Of a stretch of DNA of 5,801 nucleotides, positions 1 through 5,044 are shown one piece after another (within the stretch, counting starts at the first letter, position 1; every line of letters starts with the position of its first letter). This DNA comes from DATEPR01 sp036503065 (GTDB lineage Bacteria > Actinomycetota > Actinomycetes > Mycobacteriales > Pseudonocardiaceae). Under the pieces are notes generated by a model, which saw only the letters and a list, made by a program, of their open reading frames with translations, ran no database searches and was not told the origin of the DNA. The position numbers were made by a program, and so were the translations under genes. The DNA lies in assembly GCA_036503065.1 (NCBI GenBank), contig DASXXM010000039.1:1-5801 (forward strand). The letters are read 5' to 3'.

Positions 1-191
1 TGGACGTGGCCATCTCCGACGACGGCGTCGGCCTGCCGCGCGGATTCTCGCTGGAACGCACCGAACGGCTCGGCCTGCAGATCGTGCGCACACTGGTGGA
101 CAGCGAACTGCGCGGATCCCTGAGCCTGCGCCGCAAACACAACCGAGGCACTGAGGCCGTACTGCGCGTACCGCTTCGTCAACCACGTTGA
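1..191 (+). CDS. pdtaS: PdtaS-like sensor histidine kinase, C-terminal end (partial)
   Basis: Only the last 62 or so codons lie in the window; the reading frame begins at base 3 and is open to the left edge, stopping at TGA 189-191. The peptide carries the end of an HATPase_c ATP-binding domain: an SDDGVGLP stretch (G1 box), then LGLQIVRTLV (G2 box) and a final GTEAVLRVPL strand. This spacing and wording is that of the HisKA_2 kinases typified by mycobacterial PdtaS (Rv3220c), a cytosolic kinase that phosphorylates the RNA-binding antiterminator PdtaR. The identification is supported by the neighbour: whiB1 lies next to pdtaS and converges on it in M. tuberculosis, as here. Sensor domains and the phospho-accepting histidine are outside the window, so the ligand cannot be judged. 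No clear terminator hairpin follows the stop. Confidence 0.85.
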   Translation, partial: DVAISDDGVGLPRGFSLERTERLGLQIVRTLVDSELRGSLSLRRKHNRGTEAVLRVPLRQPR

Positions 192-308
192 CGATGAGTT
201 CGGCGCGGCCCGCCGTCGTGAACAGCGCAAAGCAGTTGTGACTTCGGACCTGCCCCGCCGGAGAACCACTGTCGGTGGCGAAATGCGCTGCCTGCGGCAT
301 AAACGGCG

Positions 309-635
309 TTATGGGCGGGCGGTGTCCGGACCGAAGACGTAATCGAGCTGGGCGATAAGGATGGTCCTCGCTGTCCGGGCGGTGTGGTGCCCGACGACGA
401 TGTTGAAGATCAAGCCATCGAGCAGAGCTATCAAGGCGTCGGCGTCGCGCTGGGCGGTCGTCCGGTCGAGCCCGTTGGATCGGTTCGGTGAGGGCTGTTT
501 TCAGGTCGTCAGCGCCGTTGTTCAGCACTGCCCGGCTCGCCGGGCGCAGCAGGAAACGCCTGAGCCAGGCGAACTGGACTACCACCGAGGCATCTACGCC
601 GCCGGCAGCCTGCGCCACAGCGGCCTACGTGGCCG
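309..635 (-). pseudogene. Decayed TetR-family regulator (frameshifted, internally deleted)
   Basis: Minus-strand translation gives a recognisable but broken TetR regulator. Near 625-575 there is a helix-turn-helix-like stretch (VAQAAG-G-VDASVVVQF), with an in-frame TAG (629-627) just before it and an extra glycine inside it. It runs directly into a ligand-domain-like part (WLRRFLLRP, then LNNGADDLKTALTEPI). Around 470-455 the frame shifts by one base, and the new frame carries a typical TetR C-terminal helix (ADALIALLDGLIFNIVVG) and tail (AQLDYVFGPD) to TAA 311-309. A full TetR is about 200 residues; here about 80-90 residues between the DNA-binding helix and the C-terminal part seem to be missing. 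No intact start or Shine-Dalgarno sequence is visible. The 192-308 stretch next to it shows nothing I can recognise. The family call rests on remembered consensus patterns, not an alignment. Confidence 0.65.
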
Positions 636-712
636 CCGGTGACCTCCGCCGGCAATTGGCCAAGCTGGCCATGCCGACCCTGGTGGTCCAGGGCGAAGCC
701 GACCCGGGGCCC
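614..712 (+). pseudogene. Fragment of an alpha/beta-hydrolase gene
   Basis: One plus-strand frame reads YVAAGDLRRQLAKLAMPTLV followed by VQGEADP. This is the usual alpha/beta-hydrolase segment before and through the strand that brings in the catalytic acidic residue (consensus DLRxxLAxLxxPTLVVxGExDP). Only about 33 codons are recognisable: there is no nucleophile-elbow GxSxG, no oxyanion HG motif and no catalytic histidine part, and similarity stops abruptly near 712, where an antisense ECF sigma remnant begins. The left end abuts or slightly overlaps the opposite-strand TetR remnant. I read it as an internal piece of a lost gene brought here by rearrangement or left by deletion. The long open frame around it is otherwise non-coding in appearance. 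Confidence 0.5.
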
Positions 713-717
713 GCGTC

Positions 718-895
718 CGGCGACCGGACCTGCCAGCCGCGCGGATTGTCCGGTCCGCCATCGGCCATTGCGTCGTGGCGGCGAGCAGCGCTTCCTGTAC
801 CACGTCCTCGCACGCGTCGAAATGGCCGTGGCGGCGCACCAGAGCGCCCAGCACCAGCGGTGCCCGGGTACGCGGCAGGATTTCGGCTCGGCCGT
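718..895 (-). pseudogene. Fragment of an ECF sigma-factor gene (frameshifted)
   Basis: On the minus strand the peptide LVLGALVRRHGHFDACEDVV followed by QEALLAATTQWP matches the region-2 start of the large ECF sigma factors often paired with YCII-domain genes (consensus VLGALVRRxGxFxxAEDAVQEALLAAxxxWPxDGxPDNPRGWL). Near 762 the frame slips by one base and the match continues as DGGPDNPRGW, then is lost near 718 where the plus-strand hydrolase fragment starts. About 55 residues of a protein of roughly 400 remain; regions 2.4 and 4, needed for promoter binding, are absent. It cannot encode a working sigma factor. No start codon with a ribosome-binding site is apparent upstream, where the whiB1 terminator hairpin lies instead. 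Confidence 0.6.
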
Positions 896-930
896 CGGCC
901 TTTCCGAAAGTCCGCCACGCGCAGACGCGA

Positions 931-960
931 GAACCCGCTACCGGGGGGTGTAGCGGGTCC
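931..960 (-). terminator. Probable whiB1 transcription terminator hairpin
   Basis: On the minus strand, bases 960-950 pair with 941-931: a perfect 9-bp core (ACCCGCTAC / GTAGCGGGT) extended by one G-U and one G-C pair, with an 8-nt loop. The hairpin starts 62 nt after the whiB1 stop codon and is followed by TCTCG, a short U-poor tail of the kind common in high-GC actinobacteria. It would also serve as a barrier between whiB1 and the converging pdtaS transcript. Confidence 0.55.
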
Positions 961-1022
961 TTCGCGTAGGACGCTTCCGGGTTGGTTCCCCGGCTCGGCA
1001 CAGAGGGTGGGGGCCCTCCTGC

Positions 1023-1286
1023 TCAGGTATGACTTCTGGCGCTGGTGCGGGCGCGGGACCGGGTGCGGCGCTTCAGCGCACGCCTCTCGTCCTCGCTCAT
1101 TCCGCCCCAGACACCGGCATCCTGGCCGCTGTCCAGTGCCCACGTCAGGCAGCTGGACGCGACCGGGCAACGTCGGCAAACCGACTTGGCCTCGCTGATC
1201 TGCAGGAGCGCGGGACCGCTGTTCCCCACGGGAAAGAACAGCTCAGGGTCCTCGTCACGGCAGGCCGCGCGGTGGCGCCAGTCCAT
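1023..1286 (-). CDS. whiB1: WhiB1-type iron-sulfur transcriptional regulator
   Basis: An 87-residue protein, close to the 84 residues of M. tuberculosis WhiB1 and nearly identical to it as I remember that sequence through the core (MDWRH start, EDPELFFPVGNSGPAL, GVWGGMSEDERRALKRR). The four cysteines that hold the [4Fe-4S] cluster are C9, C37, C40 and C46; the GVWGG turn is at 58-62, followed by a basic, DNA-binding C-terminus rich in Arg. The start is the ATG at 1286, not an upstream GTG in the same frame: MDW is the conserved N-terminus, and a GAGGAG Shine-Dalgarno (1301-1296) sits 9 nt upstream. In mycobacteria WhiB1 binds the primary sigma factor region 4, is essential and reacts with nitric oxide; the same role here is inference from conservation. 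The upstream region has CRP-type palindromes and a TTGACA box, and a hairpin lies downstream. Confidence 0.97.
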   Translation of the reverse strand: MDWRHRAACRDEDPELFFPVGNSGPALLQISEAKSVCRRCPVASSCLTWALDSGQDAGVWGGMSEDERRALKRRTRSRARTSARSHT

Positions 1287-1353
1287 TGTTCCTTGCTCCT
1301 CGCTAGGCGCGCTTCTACGCACCATTCGTCGTCGGGTAGGTCGTCGGGGTGCT

Positions 1354-1369
1354 TGTGAATGGTTTCACG
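1354..1369. promoter_or_regulatory. CRP/FNR-family operator 1 (TGTGA-N6-TCACG) near whiB1
   Basis: The sequence TGTGA-ATGGTT-TCACG departs from the CRP/GlxR consensus TGTGA-N6-TCACA at one base, and the flanking T and A extend the dyad to 18 bp with one mismatch. It lies 68 bp before the whiB1 start codon and overlaps the expected -10 position of the TTGACA promoter, a location at which a bound CRP would block RNA polymerase. M. tuberculosis whiB1 is a known target of the cAMP receptor protein Rv3676 through two sites. Binding here is inferred from sequence only. Confidence 0.6.
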
Positions 1370-1386
1370 AACCGCGTCGATGTCAA
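1358..1386 (-). promoter_or_regulatory. Putative whiB1 promoter (-35 TTGACA at 1386-1381)
   Basis: A consensus -35 box, TTGACA (1386-1381), is followed 17 bp later by a poor -10 match, ACCATT (1363-1358). A weak -10 with a perfect -35 suits an activator-dependent or tightly tuned promoter. Transcription would start near 1351, leaving a leader of about 65 nt that contains the GAGGAG site. On this model the two CRP-type palindromes centre near -60.5 and -10.5. The -10 assignment is uncertain. Confidence 0.4.
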
Positions 1387-1403
1387 GAGCTTTGTCACAA
1401 ACC

Positions 1404-1419
1404 GGTGAGAGAGCTCACC
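1404..1419. promoter_or_regulatory. CRP/FNR-family operator 2 (GGTGA-N6-TCACC) upstream of whiB1
   Basis: GGTGA-GAGAGC-TCACC is a perfect dyad with the same arm-spacer-arm geometry as the CRP consensus, differing only at the outer base of each arm. It centres 50 bp upstream of operator 1 and about 60 bp upstream of the predicted whiB1 start point, the classic class I activator position. Next to it is a perfect 11-bp odd palindrome, TTTGTCACAAA (1391-1401). Together these suggest an activator site plus a repressor site at one promoter. Confidence 0.5.
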
Positions 1420-1510
1420 CGAAAGATCGACTGCACTTGACATGCGGATTCGACGTGCCTCGCCAACCAGGTCAACGTCGCGGCCTGGTCGCGGCCAGGT
1501 CACGTACGGA

Positions 1511-2428
1511 TCACACTGCGACCCTGAGTGCGGCCGGCACTGACACGAAGTTTACACTCCGCCGCTCACCCAGCAGGTCGCCGTCGACCTGGACCCGGAC
1601 CGGCTTGGCCGATGTCACCCGAATGTGTGACACGTCGTCGCGCAGCACGAGGTGCTTGCCCGTGGGTTCGGCCGCGTTCCGCAGCACCTGGCCGAGGTGC
1701 CGCAGCACGGTCGGTGTCCGCAGGCTACGCAGCGCGAACAGGCCGAGGCCCCGGTCGAACGAACACGTCGGGATCAGCCGCAACGGCCTGGACCCCACGT
1801 AGGTCCACGGGTCGGTGTTGCACACGAACGCCAGCCGCGCCCCGGTGATCGGCTCCTCGCCGGGCAGTTCCACGGTCAGCTCCGGCGCGCGCAGCGCCTC
1901 CCGGGCGTAGTGGCCGAGCGCGGTGCGCATGTAGAGCACCGGGCTGGCCTGCTTGCGTCGCCTGCGGTCCACCGCGGCGACCACCTCGGCGTCCCAGCCG
2001 ATGCCCGCGTTGAACGTGAACCACCGGTCGTCCACCCGGCCGAGGCCCACCATTCTGGAGCGGCCGGTCTCGATCGCGCGCAGCAGCAGGTGCGTCGCCT
2101 CGACCGGGTCACGGGGCAGGCCGAGCGCCCGTGCGAACACGTTGGCCGACCCGCCGGGCACCACGCCCAGCGTCGGCCTGTGGGCACCGTCGTGCCCGGC
2201 CCGCATCATGCCGTTGACGACCTCGTTGACGGTGCCGTCGCCACCGTGCGCCACGACCAGGTCGACGCCGTCCGCGACGGCCTGGGCGGCCGCGTCCGCG
2301 GCGTGGCCCCGGTAGCTGGTCTCCAGCACCTCGAGCTTCACGTCGCTGGCCAGCGCGTGCGCCAGCACGTCACGCCCGGCGGCCGTCGTCGCGGTCGCCT
2401 GCGGATTCACAACCAGGAGGGCAAGCAC
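1511..2428 (-). CDS. Diacylglycerol/lipid kinase family protein (DAGK catalytic domain)
   Basis: A 305-residue soluble protein of the DAGK/sphingosine-kinase/YegS superfamily, which phosphorylates lipid hydroxyls with ATP at the membrane surface. The N-terminal Rossmann-like domain begins LLVVNPQATATT (4-15), then has the nucleotide-binding GGDGT (62-66) and GVVPGGSANVFAR (88-100). The linker and second domain show FNAGIGWDAEVV (139-150), NTDPWTY (204-210), an FDRGLGL motif (224-230) and VDGD (281-284), all usual for full-length members (about 300 residues). I chose GTG 2428, not the longer TTG 2446: a TACCCT -10 box stands 7 bp upstream, no ribosome-binding site is present, and the family starts at the first beta strand. 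It lies 224 bp upstream of whiB1 on the same strand, as Rv3218 does beside whiB1. The lipid substrate cannot be told from sequence. Confidence 0.9.
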   Translation of the reverse strand: MLALLVVNPQATATTAAGRDVLAHALASDVKLEVLETSYRGHAADAAAQAVADGVDLVVAHGGDGTVNEVVNGMMRAGHDGAHRPTLGVVPGGSANVFARALGLPRDPVEATHLLLRAIETGRSRMVGLGRVDDRWFTFNAGIGWDAEVVAAVDRRRRKQASPVLYMRTALGHYAREALRAPELTVELPGEEPITGARLAFVCNTDPWTYVGSRPLRLIPTCSFDRGLGLFALRSLRTPTVLRHLGQVLRNAAEPTGKHLVLRDDVSHIRVTSAKPVRVQVDGDLLGERRSVNFVSVPAALRVAV

Positions 2429-2440
2429 TAGCGCAGGGTA
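2428..2440 (-). promoter_or_regulatory. Leaderless promoter of the lipid kinase gene
   Basis: TACCCT (2440-2435) fits the actinobacterial -10 pattern TANNNT and is followed by six bases and then GTG at 2428, so transcription would begin at the G of the start codon. There is no Shine-Dalgarno sequence and no good -35 box (CGGGTT at the 17-bp position). The same TANNNT-N6-GTG layout occurs at 5056-5042. Confidence 0.5.
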
Positions 2441-2448
2441 AGCCAATT

Positions 2449-2467
2449 CAACTGGTTAACCCGGTTG
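2449..2467. promoter_or_regulatory. Inverted repeat around GGTTAACC, candidate operator
   Basis: CAACTG-GTTAAC-CCGGTTG is an imperfect dyad with a perfect GGTTAACC core (2454-2461); the right arm has one extra base. It covers the -35 region of the leaderless lipid kinase promoter, where a bound regulator would affect that gene. No regulator can be named. Confidence 0.35.
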
Positions 2468-2485
2468 TGCTCACCCGTGCGCATG

Positions 2486-2505
2486 GTCACAGCACCGGTT
2501 GTGAC
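2486..2505. promoter_or_regulatory. Inverted repeat GTCACA-N8-TGTGAC in divergent control region
   Basis: Perfect 6-bp arms flank an 8-bp spacer containing ACCGGT. It lies about 67 bp upstream of the lipid kinase start point in the 2447-2695 divergent region. Its right half repeats CCGGTTGTG (2495-2503), which also occurs at 2461-2469. A similar string, GTCACA-A-ACCGGT, is found in the whiB1 control region at 1394-1406. The rest of 2447-2695 shows a possible TACGAT -10 (2667-2672) for the plus-strand membrane gene and no convincing ORF. Confidence 0.35.
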
Positions 2506-2695
2506 GTCCGCTCCCTCCTCGCGCATGACGACATCGCGCGACCCGTTCACGGTGGCCGTGTCGTGGCGAGTGCACCCAGACGACCGTCTGCTCCCCGACG
2601 ACTGCGGACTGGCCTACCGATCATCGCGCGTCCAGTGGTCAGAAGAATACGGCCGACCGGGTGGCCTACGATCAGCGGTAGGCACGTAACGTGAC

Positions 2696-3124
2696 GTGCG
2701 CGACCCCACCACCGAAAAGGCTGTCCCGGTGCCCACTTCGAGCCCAGCGCCCCGAACAGTGCGCATAGTCGGCTTTCTGGTCGCGGCGCAGGGTTTGGCC
2801 GCCCTCGCGTTCGCCGTCGCGGTACTCGTGCGGGCACTCAACGTGACCAACGGGGCGCCTCTATTGGGTGAGGCCGGGTTCTTCGGCCTGCTGGCCGCCG
2901 CGATTCTCGGGCTGGCCGCCGGCCTGATACTCGGCAGGCGCTGGACGCGCACCCCGGCGACCGTGCTGCAACTGCTGCTGATCGCGGTCGCCTGGTACGC
3001 CATCGGACCGACGTCGCTGGTGGTGCCGGCGATCATCACGGTCGCGGTGAGCGTTGCCGCGCTCGTGCTGCTGTTCACCGCGCCGGCACGCGCCTGGGCC
3101 GTCGACACGACCGCCGATCGTTAG
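2696..3124 (+). CDS. Small four-helix integral membrane protein (Rv3217c-like)
   Basis: A 142-residue protein with a short polar N-terminus and four predicted membrane helices at about 23-46, 59-80, 86-105 and 107-128. Charged RRWTR (81-85) separates helices 2 and 3, and a short polar tail ends the protein; there is no cleavable signal peptide and no recognised catalytic motif. Length, topology and position beside the divergent lipid kinase gene match the 143-residue conserved membrane protein Rv3217c of M. tuberculosis as I recall it; its function is unknown. The GTG at 2696 is the first plausible start after TAA 2687-2689 in the neighbouring frame; its ribosome-binding site is poor, and a GTG at 2729 is an alternative. 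A possible -10 (TACGAT, 2667-2672) would give a leader of about 17 nt. Its TAG stop overlaps the TAA stop of the converging PP2C gene within TTAG (3121-3124). Confidence 0.85.
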   Translation: MRDPTTEKAVPVPTSSPAPRTVRIVGFLVAAQGLAALAFAVAVLVRALNVTNGAPLLGEAGFFGLLAAAILGLAAGLILGRRWTRTPATVLQLLLIAVAWYAIGPTSLVVPAIITVAVSVAALVLLFTAPARAWAVDTTADR

Positions 3125-3828
3125 GCCGCCCGCGTTTCCGCCTCGGACGGCAGCGTGTGCTCGACGACCAGCGCGGTGCTGTTGTCCCGCCCGCCGAAGC
3201 CGAGCGCCGCGTCCACCAGTTGCTCGGCCGGTTTCGGCCCGTCCAGGATGGTTCTGAGGTCCGTGCCGGTCAGCGACCGGTACACGCCGTCGGAACACAA
3301 CAGCAGCCGCCCGGCCGCCAACGCGGTGTGCGTGCTGCCGACCCGCTCCGGCGTGACGGTCCGCACGGACGTGGTGACCAGGTGCGCCATCCGCGGTGTG
3401 ACGGGCTGGCTGCGGGACCGGTAGTACTCGGCCACGGTGTGATCCACGGTGATCTGCTCCAGCACCCGGCCGTTGGACTGGTAGGCCCGGCAGTCACCCA
3501 CCCACGCCACGTCGCAGGAACAGGCGCCCGGCACGGCCACGACGAGCACGGCGTCGCCGTCGTCCGGTCCCTCCGCCAGCAGGATCCGCTGCGCGGCCAA
3601 CACGGCCAGCACGGGCCCGACCGACACCGCCGCCCGTGCCGCGATCCCGGCGGCCAACTGCGCCGCCGACGCGGCCGCCCAGGTGTCCCCGACCCCGTCG
3701 GCCACCACGAACGCGGCGCGTCCGGTATCCGGATCGTGGTGCACCGCGGTGGCGTCGGCGTTGATCTGCCGTGGTCCGCGCCTGCTGGCCGCGTGCCACG
3801 GCACGGTGATCAACGGGTGGGTCAACAT
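3121..3828 (-). CDS. PP2C-family serine/threonine protein phosphatase
   Basis: A 235-residue, single-domain, soluble PP2C (PPM) metal-dependent phosphatase, which removes phosphate from Ser/Thr residues using two Mn/Mg ions. Visible motifs in order: INADA (22-26, usually N-E/Q-D), ADGVGD (43-48, metal ligand D44), VGDCRAYQ (110-117, D112), CSDGVYRSLT (178-187, D180) and GGRDNSTALVV (212-222, D215, N216). The metal-binding aspartates are all present, so activity is expected. DGVGD is slightly off the usual DGxGG, and the protein lacks the membrane anchor of PstP. The ATG at 3828 is preferred over an upstream in-frame start at 3894 because AGGAGG lies five bases before it. It follows the GNAT terminator, so it probably has its own promoter in 3829-3884, although I see no clear boxes. 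Its substrates, and whether a kinase such as PknA/B opposes it, are unknown. Confidence 0.93.
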   Translation of the reverse strand: MLTHPLITVPWHAASRRGPRQINADATAVHHDPDTGRAAFVVADGVGDTWAAASAAQLAAGIAARAAVSVGPVLAVLAAQRILLAEGPDDGDAVLVVAVPGACSCDVAWVGDCRAYQSNGRVLEQITVDHTVAEYYRSRSQPVTPRMAHLVTTSVRTVTPERVGSTHTALAAGRLLLCSDGVYRSLTGTDLRTILDGPKPAEQLVDAALGFGGRDNSTALVVEHTLPSEAETRAA

Positions 3829-3884
3829 GGCGACCTCCTGTGCCTCCGGCGGCGACCTTCGTGCCGCACCGTCAGCTTCAGGAA

Positions 3885-3919
3885 AGCCGATCAAGCCAAG
3901 AGAACGCTTGCCATCGGCT
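3885..3919 (-). terminator. Terminator hairpin after the GNAT gene
   Basis: On the minus strand AGCCGAT (3919-3913), a 2-nt bulge and CAAGC (3910-3906) pair with GCTTG (3896-3892) and ATCGGCT (3891-3885): 12 base pairs with a 9-nt loop. It is followed by TTTCC. It begins 6 nt after the acetyltransferase stop codon, a standard intrinsic-terminator position, and separates that gene from the PP2C gene. Confidence 0.65.
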
Positions 3920-3924
3920 GTGGA

Positions 3925-4410
3925 TCAGCTGTGTTCCGCGAGTGCCGCCAGCGCGTCGTCGGCCAGCCGGTACCGCGTCCACCCGTCGACCGGCACCGCG
4001 GCCAGGGACCGGTAGAACTCGATGGCGGGCGTGTTCCAGTTCAGGACCGACCATTCGAACCGTTCGTAGCCGTGCTCGACGCACTCCCGCGCCAACACGG
4101 CCAGCAGTGCCCGGCCCAGCCCGCGACCGCGATGCGCCGGCCGGACGAACAGGTCCTCCAGGTAGAGCCCGTGCACACCGCGCCACGTGGAGAAGCTGAG
4201 GAACCACACCGTGAACCCGACGACCTCGCCGGCCACCTCAGCCACGTGCCCGAACAGCGCGGGCGCAGGCCCGAACAACGCGCTGTGCAGCTGCTCGACG
4301 GTCAGGTGGCACTCGTCCGTGGCCTTCTCGTAGTCGGCCAGCTCGTGCGCGAGCGCGACGACACGTTCGACATCGGACCGGACGACACGGCGAATCCTGT
4401 TGTCCGGCAA
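3925..4410 (-). CDS. GNAT-family N-acetyltransferase (diamine acetyltransferase-like)
   Basis: A 161-residue cytosolic acetyl-CoA-dependent acetyltransferase of the GNAT fold. Order of elements: N-terminal helix with ELADYEKA (23-30), strand VGFTVWFLSFSTWRG (64-78), the conserved YLEDLFVRP (83-91), the acetyl-CoA pyrophosphate loop RGRGLGR (94-100) and SVLNWNTPAIEFYRSL (121-136) with the likely general-acid tyrosine Y133. The YLEDLFV and VLNWN motifs are those of the spermidine/spermine (SSAT/thialysine) acetyltransferase branch, so a polyamine or lysine-like amine is a reasonable substrate guess but not proved. The start is TTG 4410, with GGGGGA a few bases upstream and the family N-terminus immediately following; no in-frame ATG is better. 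It lies 25 bp downstream of the histidine phosphatase gene on the same strand, suggesting co-transcription, and a hairpin follows at once. Confidence 0.9.
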   Translation of the reverse strand: MPDNRIRRVVRSDVERVVALAHELADYEKATDECHLTVEQLHSALFGPAPALFGHVAEVAGEVVGFTVWFLSFSTWRGVHGLYLEDLFVRPAHRGRGLGRALLAVLARECVEHGYERFEWSVLNWNTPAIEFYRSLAAVPVDGWTRYRLADDALAALAEHS

Positions 4411-4435
4411 GGTATCCCCCGGTGCGGCGGCCCGG

Positions 4436-5044
4436 TCAGACCGACCAGGGCGGGATGTTCGACCGTATCACCTGACGTTCGCCGCGCTCCGAACCGAGCA
4501 CGGTCGTGCCGGCCGGATCCAGCCCGAACCGGACCCCGTCCGAGACCGGCTCGTCCAGCCACCGCGCCACCAGCACCCGGCTGAAATGCCCGTGCCCGAC
4601 CAGCACCACGTCCCCGCCGGCCACGGCCGCCGTCACCCGATCGAGGAGGTGCCCGGCGCGCTTGCCGACCTGGTCCGCGGTCTCACCGTGCGGAATCGGA
4701 TGCGACCACACGGTCCAGTGCGGCACGTTCTGCTGGATCTGCGCGGTGGTCAGGCCTTCGTAGTCGCCGTAGTCCCACTCGGCCAACTCCTCGGTCACCT
4801 CGTCCACCTGCAACCCGGCCAACTCGGCGGTCCGCTGCGCCCGCGCGCGTGGGCTTGACAGGACGAGCGCGGGCGGCCGGTTCGTGCCACGCAGCCTGCT
4901 GAGCACGAGCCCGGCGAGCCGCGCCTGCTGCTCACCGACGGTGGTCAGCGGGACGTCGGTGCTGCCGGTATGCCGGCCAGTGGCCGACCACTCGGTCTCA
5001 CCGTGGCGCAGGACGTAGACGACGCACTGGTCATTCGACGACAC
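4436..5044 (-). CDS. Histidine phosphatase (phosphoglycerate-mutase-like; Rv3214 type)
   Basis: A 202-residue member of the histidine phosphatase superfamily. It has the phosphorylated-histidine motif LRHGETEW (12-19, H14 with R13), SSPRARAQRT (63-72, phosphate-binding R66), LAEWDYGDYEG (87-97, proton donor E89) and VGHGHFSR (149-156, second histidine H151). The sequence tracks M. tuberculosis Rv3214, annotated gpm2 but shown to be a phosphatase and not a glycolytic mutase; it lacks the length (about 230-250 residues) of a true cofactor-dependent mutase. GTG 5044 was chosen because the first beta strand follows directly and a TACCAT -10 box ends 7 bp upstream, suggesting a leaderless message; the open frame extends to 5311, but that part runs antisense-like through the YjbR gene and reads as low-complexity Arg/Gly. 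The natural substrate is unknown. Confidence 0.92.
   Translation of the reverse strand: MSSNDQCVVYVLRHGETEWSATGRHTGSTDVPLTTVGEQQARLAGLVLSRLRGTNRPPALVLSSPRARAQRTAELAGLQVDEVTEELAEWDYGDYEGLTTAQIQQNVPHWTVWSHPIPHGETADQVGKRAGHLLDRVTAAVAGGDVVLVGHGHFSRVLVARWLDEPVSDGVRFGLDPAGTTVLGSERGERQVIRSNIPPWSV

Noticed and set aside
1003..1018. GAGGG/CCCTC hairpin just after the whiB1 stop codon
   Set aside because: A 5-bp stem in a G-run. The hairpin at 931-960 is much stronger and is the better terminator candidate.
488..1198. Long plus-strand open frame (236 codons) across the pdtaS-whiB1 gap and into whiB1
   Set aside because: Apart from the roughly 33-codon hydrolase-like stretch it is Arg/Pro/Ala-rich with no domain, it runs antisense through whiB1, and it has no ribosome-binding site. 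It is an artefact of high GC content.
1437..1442. Plus-strand TTGACA, possible promoter reading antisense into the lipid kinase gene
   Set aside because: No -10-like box 16-19 bp downstream and no gene on that strand to serve.
1482..1501. CCTGG/CCAGG inverted repeat after the lipid kinase stop, as a terminator
   Set aside because: Only 5 perfect pairs with a 6-nt loop, an adjacent mismatch and no U-tract. The lipid kinase transcript may read through toward whiB1.
2483..2689. Plus-strand 68-codon frame starting MVTAP, ending 6 bp before the membrane protein gene
   Set aside because: No ribosome-binding site or -10 box in the right place, mixed third-base composition and no recognisable family. 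It occupies the divergent promoter region with its inverted repeats. A conserved frame in relatives would change this view.
3157..4584. Very long plus-strand open frame (475 codons) opposite PP2C, GNAT and the histidine phosphatase end
   Set aside because: It is the antisense shadow of three well-supported genes, with Arg/His/Gly/Pro-rich translation and no motif.
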